This document shows positions 5,885 through 10,221 of a stretch of 10,221 nt of DNA, in pieces. The stretch covers positions 1 through 10,221 of the forward strand of contig JANOMP010000040.1 in assembly GCA_031420365.1 (NCBI GenBank). Reading direction: 5' to 3'. The first letter of the stretch is position 1. Every line of letters starts with the position of its first letter. A program made the position numbers and the translations under genes. This stretch comes from Leadbetterella sp031420365 (GTDB taxonomy: Bacteria > Bacteroidota > Bacteroidia > Cytophagales > Spirosomataceae). Under the pieces are notes generated by a model. The model saw only the letters and a list, made by a program, of their open reading frames with translations, had not been told where the DNA came from and searched no databases.

Positions 5885-6544
5885 ATGAAAAAAATATCGA
5901 CTATTTTATTAACATTATTTTTGGCCACTTTTTTGCAAATTTCCCTAGCTCAGACCAAAGATAAAAAAGACTCAAAAGCAAAAAAAGAAACTTCAGAGAA
6001 AAAAGCCAAAGAAAAGAAAGGTAATTCTTCCGAGCCAAAAGCAAAGAAAGAATCAAAAGAAAAAGATTCTGATTCAAAAACTAAATCTAAAGTAAAAACA
6101 GAAAAAGATTCTGATTCAAAAACTAAATCTAAAGTAAAAACAGAAAAAGATTCAGATTCAAAAACTAAATCTAAAGTAAAAACTGAGAAAGATTCAGATT
6201 CAAAAACTAAGTCTAAATTAAAAGGAGAGAAAGATTCTGATTCAAAAACTAAAACCAAAGAATCTGAAGCAAAATCTAAAACTTTGAAAGACGGGGGTAC
6301 TAAGTCTAATACAAAAGCTGAAAAGGAGATTACCGTGAAGACTAAAACTGCAAAAGTAGAAGATACTAAAAAAACTACTGTACCTACAAAGGCAACACAA
6401 GCAAACACTACAACCCAAAAGAAAGTGGCTGGCCAAGACAAATCTTTTGGTAAAGATGCCAAAGGAAGAACAATTTACGAAGGGCCTCGTGGGGGTAAAT
6501 ATTATATCAATTCGAATGGAAATAAAACATATATACAAGAATAA
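5885..6544 (+). CDS. Exported Lys/Ser/Asp-rich repeat protein with a C-terminal PBCV-type basic adaptor domain
   Basis: A signal peptide (residues 1-22, ending SLA before QTKDKK) leads to about 165 residues of low-complexity Lys/Ser/Asp/Thr/Glu sequence. Residues 59-128 are five tandem copies of a 14-residue unit beginning EKDSDSKTKSK; the last two copies are degenerate. The C-terminal 32 residues form a compact domain, FGKDAKGRTIYEGPRGG followed by KYYINSNGNKTYI, which I recognise from the PBCV-specific basic adaptor domain (Pfam PF08789), first described in chlorella viruses. The charged middle is probably an extended linker that presents this domain outside the cell or in the periplasm. 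No enzyme motif is visible. It is followed by its own terminator. Export and domain identity are well supported; function is unknown. Confidence 0.85.
   Translation: MKKISTILLTLFLATFLQISLAQTKDKKDSKAKKETSEKKAKEKKGNSSEPKAKKESKEKDSDSKTKSKVKTEKDSDSKTKSKVKTEKDSDSKTKSKVKTEKDSDSKTKSKLKGEKDSDSKTKTKESEAKSKTLKDGGTKSNTKAEKEITVKTKTAKVEDTKKTTVPTKATQANTTTQKKVAGQDKSFGKDAKGRTIYEGPRGGKYYINSNGNKTYIQE
6059..6268 (+). repeat. Five tandem 42-bp coding repeats
   Basis: Units start at 6059, 6101, 6143, 6185 and 6227, each in frame (14 codons). Units 1 and 2 are identical over all 42 bases; unit 3 differs at two silent positions; units 4 and 5 diverge at their 3' ends. The gradient points to recent duplication at the 5' side. 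Confidence 0.95.
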
Positions 6545-6561
6545 TTAAATTAAACATTTTA

Positions 6562-6600
6562 AAAAGGGTTAAAGCGCTATTTTCTCTTTACCCTTTTTTT
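6562..6600 (+). terminator. Rho-independent terminator after the repeat protein gene
   Basis: AAAAGGG, a bulged T, then TAAAG (6562-6574) pair with CTTTA, CCC and TTTT (6586-6597), enclosing an 11-base loop. A run of seven T follows CCC at 6594-6600. The hairpin stops just before the ATG of the DUF423 gene at 6613. Confidence 0.75.
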
Positions 6601-6612
6601 AATGCTACACTT

Positions 6613-7005
6613 ATGAATTTACTTTTCTTAAAAATAGGGGCTTTTTTTGGAGCATTAAGCGTAATTTTAGGGGCTTTTGGAGCACACGTATTAAAAACAA
6701 CATTACTGAGTTCTGGCAGAATGGAGACGTACGAAACTGCAATAAAATACCTTTTTTACCATTCTTTGGCATTAATATTAGTGGGTATTTTACACAAAGA
6801 ATTTACAAATAAATGGATAAATTATAGTGGAAATTGTTTCATAATTGGAACAATAATCTTTTCGGGAAGTTTACTATTACTTTGCTTTTCCGGTTTAAAA
6901 GCAATGGGTGCAGTGGCTCCCATTGGGGGCACATTTTTAGTATTGGCTTGGGTTTTTTTATTTTGGGGTTTTTCTAAAAAAATAAACGATAAATTTTCAA
7001 TTTAG
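6613..7005 (+). CDS. DUF423 family inner-membrane protein
   Basis: This 130-residue protein matches the small DUF423 (YgdD-like) membrane family. Four hydrophobic segments can be placed at about residues 5-25, 46-62, 72-92 and 100-121. The family marks are the N-terminal GAFFGALSVILGAFGAHVLK, the central YLFYHSLALILVGIL, the FSGSLLLLCFSG stretch and the glycine-rich APIGGTFLVLAWV. Length is normal. The molecular role of the family is not established. The ATG at 6613 gives the usual start of MNLLFLKIGAFFGALSV and lies 12 bases after the T run of the preceding terminator, so no room exists for a separate promoter downstream of that hairpin. Expression may rely on readthrough or a promoter that overlaps the hairpin. 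A terminator-like hairpin follows at about 7046. Confidence 0.9.
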   Translation: MNLLFLKIGAFFGALSVILGAFGAHVLKTTLLSSGRMETYETAIKYLFYHSLALILVGILHKEFTNKWINYSGNCFIIGTIIFSGSLLLLCFSGLKAMGAVAPIGGTFLVLAWVFLFWGFSKKINDKFSI

Positions 7006-7045
7006 AAAACTTATAGCCACTTATGTTGTGGAAGTATTAATAATT

Positions 7046-7078
7046 TGGAATAAATCAAAAAGTTTAATTCCACTTTTT
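7046..7078 (+). terminator. Probable terminator after DUF423
   Basis: TGGAATAAA (7046-7054) pairs with TTTAATTCCA (7063-7072) with one bulged A, leaving an 8-base loop, followed by C and TTTTT. The stem is AT-rich, so strength is uncertain; position after a plus-strand gene supports the call. Confidence 0.45.
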
Positions 7079-7170
7079 AAGGTAATGCTTAATGCATTTT
7101 TATAATCTTCTCAATTAGTAAACGTATAATTTCAAATAATCGCAAATGCTTGTTTTGATAGTATTATTAA

Positions 7171-7192
7171 ATTGCTTATTTATTAAAGCAAT
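7171..7192 (-). terminator. Possible terminator of the small exported protein gene
   Basis: On the minus strand ATTGCTT and AAGCAAT form a 7-bp stem with an 8-base loop, followed by TTTAATAATAC. It overlaps the stop codon at 7178-7176. The stem is short and the T tract is broken. Confidence 0.35.
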
Positions 7193-7616
7193 AACCTATT
7201 CCTAAATGAGAGCGGAAAATCCCTATATCCATATTTTTATTTACAAAAGGTGAAATCTCAAAGGCAATTTGAATTCTTTTATTCCTTTCAAAAGGAGATG
7301 CCCTTACGCCAGCATTTGCAAAGAAACCATCCAAAATGTTTTTATTTTCAATTACATTTAGATAATTCAATTTAATCCCTCCACCCACAAATATTCGTGC
7401 TTTAGGATTTTTATTTACATTAATTTGAGGTGCAATATCTGTACTTAAAGAAGAGAAATAAGAATTAGTTTGAAGTTTAGCATCTAGCCAAATTCGTTTT
7501 TGGGTATTTGAACTAAACCCTAATAAAGAATTAAAAGGATAATAAACTATACTCTGAGACAAGCAAGGAATGGAAAAAATAAACAAAGTAATTAATAATA
7601 GCACTATAGTTTTCAA
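7176..7616 (-). CDS. Small exported protein, probable beta-barrel
   Basis: The 146-residue product has a signal peptide of about 21 residues (MKTIVLLLITLFIFSIPCLSQS). The mature part alternates polar and hydrophobic residues with aromatic-ended strands (WLDAKLQTNSYF, ARIFVGGGIKLNYLNV, FANAGVRASPFE, RSHLGIGYCF), which is the pattern of an outer-membrane beta-barrel or a fragment-like small porin fold. I do not recognise a named family. The start is TTG at 7616-7614: a stop codon lies two codons upstream, and no ATG occurs in frame until late in the protein, while TTG gives a complete signal peptide. It follows the MarR gene by 24 bases on the same strand and is probably cotranscribed with it, so it may be under MarR control. 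That link is inference. Confidence 0.72.
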   Translation of the reverse strand: MKTIVLLLITLFIFSIPCLSQSIVYYPFNSLLGFSSNTQKRIWLDAKLQTNSYFSSLSTDIAPQINVNKNPKARIFVGGGIKLNYLNVIENKNILDGFFANAGVRASPFERNKRIQIAFEISPFVNKNMDIGIFRSHLGIGYCFNK

Positions 7617-7640
7617 AACTTAAGATTTTAGTTTTTATAA

Positions 7641-8120
7641 TTATGAGATCTGCTCTAATGCCAACAAATCTGCTAAATTACTTTTAGATTCGGCTGTTGT
7701 ATTTTCAACAACTTCTTTAATTTGATTAACAACCTCAAAAAATACTTTAAGTTGTTCTTTAGAAATAGTTTCAGAAATTTTATTATTAAATTCAATAACC
7801 CCAGTTCTTGCAAAGCTTCTTTTTTTCTTTCCTAATTCAGTCAAAAAAACATTTACAAAACGCTTATCATTTGGATCTGTTTCTCTATAAATCCATTCTT
7901 TTTCTTCCAAGGATTTTAGCATTCTAGTTAAACTCCTAGGTTCCATTCCGATAGAGGGGCCAATTTTAGTAGCTGGAGTTCCTTTATCGAGATCAATATT
8001 TAATAAAACATAGCCTATTGACATAGTCATGTCTTCGCTAGCAGCATAAATATTATACATTCTTGAAATAGCGTGCCAAGTCCACTTAATATGGAAATCT
8101 AGGGTCTTCTCTTTTTTCAT
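7641..8120 (-). CDS. MarR family transcriptional regulator
   Basis: This is a MarR-type dimeric winged-helix DNA-binding protein. The HTH region TPATKIGPSIGMEPRSLTRMLKSLEEKEWI is followed by the wing with the conserved D-x-x-D-x-R pattern (ETDPNDKRFVNVFLTELG). Flanking helices (FHIKWTWHAISRMYNIYAA at the N-terminus, a long C-terminal helix) make the dimer interface. Three starts are possible: TTG 8147, ATG 8141 and ATG 8120. The promoter -7 box at 8151-8158 puts the transcript start near 8145, which rules out TTG and leaves almost no leader for 8141. ATG 8120 leaves about 25 bases and begins MKKEKTLDFHIKW, where family similarity starts. The gene carries a dyad overlapping its own -33 box, so autorepression is likely. 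As I recall, Bacteroidota relatives often neighbour fatty-acid beta-oxidation genes; none are here. Confidence 0.9.
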   Translation of the reverse strand: MKKEKTLDFHIKWTWHAISRMYNIYAASEDMTMSIGYVLLNIDLDKGTPATKIGPSIGMEPRSLTRMLKSLEEKEWIYRETDPNDKRFVNVFLTELGKKKRSFARTGVIEFNNKISETISKEQLKVFFEVVNQIKEVVENTTAESKSNLADLLALEQIS

Positions 8121-8150
8121 TTTGGGGGTAGTGCTTTCCATATTCAATCA

Positions 8151-8180
8151 CAAAAATAGGTTTAAAATAGTATTATGCAA
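8151..8180 (-). promoter_or_regulatory. Promoter of the MarR gene
   Basis: On the minus strand TTG (8180-8178), a spacer of exactly 19 bases and TATTTTTG (8158-8151) match the Bacteroidota major sigma pattern TTG-N19-21-TAnnTTTG in full. It is the best promoter in the window. Confidence 0.8.
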
Positions 8181-8190
8181 GCATACTATT
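8166..8190. promoter_or_regulatory. Dyad operator overlapping the MarR promoter
   Basis: AATAGTAT (8166-8173) and ATACTATT (8183-8190) are perfect inverted arms of 8 bases around a 9-base spacer. A second, off-centre dyad, TATGC/GCATA around two bases, lies inside it. The -33 TTG falls in the middle, so a protein bound here would block the polymerase. MarR proteins typically bind dyads of this size; autoregulation is inferred. Confidence 0.68.
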
Positions 8191-8221
8191 AAAAAATGAT
8201 TAGAAAATGATGCATGAAATC

Positions 8222-8710
8222 CTAAAATGGCCAAGATTGCATCCTAGTTTTATTATCAAAAACTAAAGTTTTTTTTAATGAAGGATAGATGATATTTACT
8301 AAATTATTTTGATCAGAAAACAGGTCTATAAGTATGGTATTAAAAAGTGTAAAGTCTTTTATTTGTGCACAATCTAAGACCTCTACATATACCCATGTTG
8401 CTTCTGCCTCCTTTTCTTTTCCATAATATTTAATTTTTTTTACTTCTTTATTTGGGGAAACTATTGCAAAGTTCTTTTTAATATATAATTCTAATAAAGG
8501 TTCAATAACTTCAGTTTGACTGTCTAAAGTTATTTTTTTACCTCCATTAAGTTTGGTTAATGCTAACTCTAAATCATCTGAAAAAAGTCGAATAGAGGCC
8601 TCCAATGATTTGTTTTTAGGATTATAATTAATTTCTATTAAAGATGTATGGTAGTCATGAATAGAACTCAGACTAAAAAAAGATACAATTAAGTATGCTA
8701 TTATATACAT
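8222..8710 (-). CDS. DUF6702-like exported protein
   Basis: The 162-residue product begins with a signal peptide or membrane anchor (MYIIAYLIVSFFSLSSI) and then shows the pattern I know from the Bacteroidota DUF6702 proteins: YHTSLIEINYNPKNKSLEASIRLFSDDLE near the start of the mature part, a KKNFAI stretch, GKEKEAEATWVYVEV, and a NTILIDLFSDQNNLVNI stretch with an FDNKTRMQSWPF ending. The function of the family is unknown; the periplasm is the likely place. ATG 8710 is preferred to the TTG directly before it. It follows rseP by 13 bases on the same strand and was probably cotranscribed with it, which hints at an envelope role. Family name is from memory and moderately sure. Confidence 0.72.
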   Translation of the reverse strand: MYIIAYLIVSFFSLSSIHDYHTSLIEINYNPKNKSLEASIRLFSDDLELALTKLNGGKKITLDSQTEVIEPLLELYIKKNFAIVSPNKEVKKIKYYGKEKEAEATWVYVEVLDCAQIKDFTLFNTILIDLFSDQNNLVNIIYPSLKKTLVFDNKTRMQSWPF

Positions 8711-8735
8711 CAAAACAATAATATCAAAACAATAA
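8710..8735. repeat. Short direct repeat at the rseP / DUF6702 junction
   Basis: TCAAAACAATAA occurs at 8710-8721 and again at 8724-8735, a 14-base period. The right copy encodes the last residues and stop of RseP; the left copy includes the bases before the next ATG. It looks like a small tandem duplication that set the gene spacing. Confidence 0.75.
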
Positions 8736-10055
8736 CTTTATAGTATCATTAAACAACACATAAACCATAAGTGCTAACAAAATAAATGTTCCTATTTGTT
8801 GTGTCCGTTCCATAAATTTTTCGGAAGGTTTTCTACCACTTATCATTTCATATAACAAAACAATTACATGTCCGCCGTCGAGAGCTGGAATAGGCAAAGC
8901 GTTCATAAATGCTAAAGCCATTGAAAGCAAACCTGTTAATCTCCAAAATCTTTCCCAATCCCAATACCCACCAAACATCTGAGATAAACCTACTGGCCCG
9001 CTCAATGCATTTGAAGGAGATATATGTCCCTTAAAAATTCTTGCAAAGCCGTTAATTTGTTGAGGAATTACATTTAAAGCTTCTTTGCTACCTTCAAAAA
9101 AAGATTCTACAAGTCCAAAAGCAGTTTTAGTAGAACTTAAAAGAAATTTTGGATTAAATCCTATTGTAGAGTCTGAAGTGACAGTTGGAGAAATGCTTAA
9201 CAATTGCCCTTTTCTATTTAATCCTAAAACAATTTTTTTATTAGCTGCTTTTCTAATTAAGGGTTGAATTTGTTGGTAATAAGAAATAGGAGTACCATTA
9301 AAACTTACTATTTTGTCTCCTTCTCTTAGTCCAGCTTTTTCTGCTGGCATACCTTTAGCCACTTTTAAAATTTCAAAAGGCAATATTGGCTCGATAAATT
9401 GAGCTTTTTGAGCAATTTTATTTATCAATTCATTGGGGATAGGAACCTCACTCACTTTACCTTCTCTTTCTATGGTGAAAAGTGTATTCTCTTCTGTAAT
9501 TGAACCTCTTAATTCACTAAAAGTTGAAAAGTCATTCCCATTTACAGTAAGTATTTTATCTCCTGTTTTTAGACCAATTTTTTCGGCCAAAGGATAAGCA
9601 AAAATTCCCATCTTATTTACTTCTTCTTTAGAATAATCTTCTTCTCCCCATGTATATTTTACTCCAGTATAAATTAATACTCCCAATACAACATTTACAA
9701 TAATTCCTCCAAGCATGACAAATAAACGTTGCCAAGCAGGTTTTGACCTAAATTCCCATGGCTCTGGAATAGCAGAAAGCTGTGATGCATCTTTTGTTTC
9801 GTCAATCATACCAGCTATATCCACATAACCTCCTAAAGGAAACCAGCCTAAGCCGTATTCCGTGTCTCCGTACTTTTTTTTCCATAGTGCAAAATTTAAA
9901 ACATTAGGCAATGGAAATAAAAAATCGAAAAATATATAAAATTTGTTTACTCTTATTCCAAAAATACGAGCAAATACAAAATGGCCAAACTCATGTAGAC
10001 CTACTAAAATTGTTAAGGCTAGCAAAAGCTGAGCCGCCATAATTAATCCTTCCAT
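8724..10055 (-). CDS. rseP: RseP-type site-2 zinc metalloprotease
   Basis: This 443-residue protein is an RseP/S2P intramembrane zinc protease that cuts transmembrane segments, classically those of anti-sigma factors during envelope stress. The zinc motif HEFGH is at 21-25 in the first membrane helix, the third ligand lies in NALPIPALDGGH (Asp393), and the membrane-loop signature GWFPLGGYVDIAGM is at 70-83. Two PDZ domains follow the second membrane helix (about 112-133): roughly 148-205, and 222-300 with AGLREGDKIVSFNG. The last helix is near 420-437. All key residues are present and length is normal. The ATG at 10055 gives a short N-terminus before the first helix. It heads a run with the DUF6702-like gene. 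In many Bacteroidota dxr lies just upstream; that region is outside the window. Confidence 0.96.
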   Translation of the reverse strand: MEGLIMAAQLLLALTILVGLHEFGHFVFARIFGIRVNKFYIFFDFLFPLPNVLNFALWKKKYGDTEYGLGWFPLGGYVDIAGMIDETKDASQLSAIPEPWEFRSKPAWQRLFVMLGGIIVNVVLGVLIYTGVKYTWGEEDYSKEEVNKMGIFAYPLAEKIGLKTGDKILTVNGNDFSTFSELRGSITEENTLFTIEREGKVSEVPIPNELINKIAQKAQFIEPILPFEILKVAKGMPAEKAGLREGDKIVSFNGTPISYYQQIQPLIRKAANKKIVLGLNRKGQLLSISPTVTSDSTIGFNPKFLLSSTKTAFGLVESFFEGSKEALNVIPQQINGFARIFKGHISPSNALSGPVGLSQMFGGYWDWERFWRLTGLLSMALAFMNALPIPALDGGHVIVLLYEMISGRKPSEKFMERTQQIGTFILLALMVYVLFNDTIKLLF

Positions 10056-10221
10056 AAATAATTAAAATTTGGCTGAGCCAAAAAATGTATTTTAGTTAAA
10101 CGTTGATTGATTTGTAAAAAATAATTAATGCGCAAAAATCGCTATAAAAATTCAAAAAAAACTATAAAGTGTTTTAAAAATAACAAGCTATAAGAAGAAA
10201 AAAACGAAAAATAGAGTAAAA
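10056..10221. other. Upstream region of rseP with a palindrome, no gene seen
   Basis: The 166 bases are very AT-rich. A perfect dyad TTTGGCT-G-AGCCAAA lies at 10068-10082, 12 bases before the rseP ATG; as RNA it can form a 5-bp stem with a 5-base loop. Short hydrophobic minus-strand frames near the right edge are not long enough to support a gene. No full promoter pattern is visible. Confidence 0.45.

Noticed and set aside
5950..6462. Long open frame on the minus strand opposite the repeat protein (170 codons)
   Set aside because: It is the antisense of the Lys/Ser/Asp repeats. Its Phe/Val/Leu/Ser-rich periodic sequence follows from the codons on the other strand, and no promoter or start context supports it.
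10150..10221. Minus-strand gene end entering from the right edge
   Set aside because: The three frames are short, Phe/Leu-rich from T tracts and contain no recognisable C-terminus, so a gene cannot be supported.

Overview
The window is AT-rich DNA that looks like a chromosomal stretch of a member of the Bacteroidota. The evidence is the gene content (a Bacteroidota-type dihydroorotase with the DDQVHF motif, a DUF6702-like protein, a DUF423 membrane protein, an MazG-like pyrophosphohydrolase ending in a KSINYSP tail, a collagen-like lipoprotein), the absence of clear Shine-Dalgarno sequences, and at least one good TTG-N19-TAnnTTTG promoter. TAA, TAG and TGA all end intact genes, so code 11 applies. 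No rRNA, tRNA or CRISPR array is visible.

Layout. Positions 1-126 hold the 3' end of an unrecognised plus-strand gene. Positions 146-2612 (minus) hold a dead dihydroorotase gene (pyrC), split after codon 157 by an IS630-family element (about 1012-2141) that lies in the opposite orientation. The transposase of that element is itself broken by a frameshift and a nonsense codon. One base upstream of pyrC is an intact secreted TPR-like protein (2614-3732, minus). Before it come a strong terminator hairpin and a collagen-like lipoprotein (3794-4417, minus).

A divergent plus-strand block follows: MazG-like NTP pyrophosphohydrolase (4552-5028), YggS/PLPBP (5168-5833), an exported Lys/Ser/Asp-rich repeat protein ending in a PBCV-type basic adaptor domain (5885-6544), and DUF423 (6613-7005). 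The last block is minus-strand, read right to left: RseP site-2 protease (8724-10055), a DUF6702-like exported protein (8222-8710), a MarR regulator with a clear promoter and an overlapping dyad operator (7641-8120 or 8141), and a small exported barrel-like protein that begins at TTG (7176-7616).

How it fits together. Most intact genes are housekeeping or envelope functions: membrane proteolysis and envelope stress (RseP), PLP homeostasis (YggS), nucleotide sanitation (MazG-like) and surface or secreted proteins. The most informative event is the decay of pyrC by five nonsense codons, three single-base deletions, loss of a substrate-binding Arg and an IS insertion. It implies loss of this step of de novo pyrimidine synthesis unless another copy exists, which suggests a host-associated or nutrient-scavenging life. 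I do not see a clearly new multi-gene system. The best leads are the pyrC decay history, the repeat/adaptor-domain protein, the MarR operator that covers its own -33 box, and hairpins placed just ahead of three start codons.
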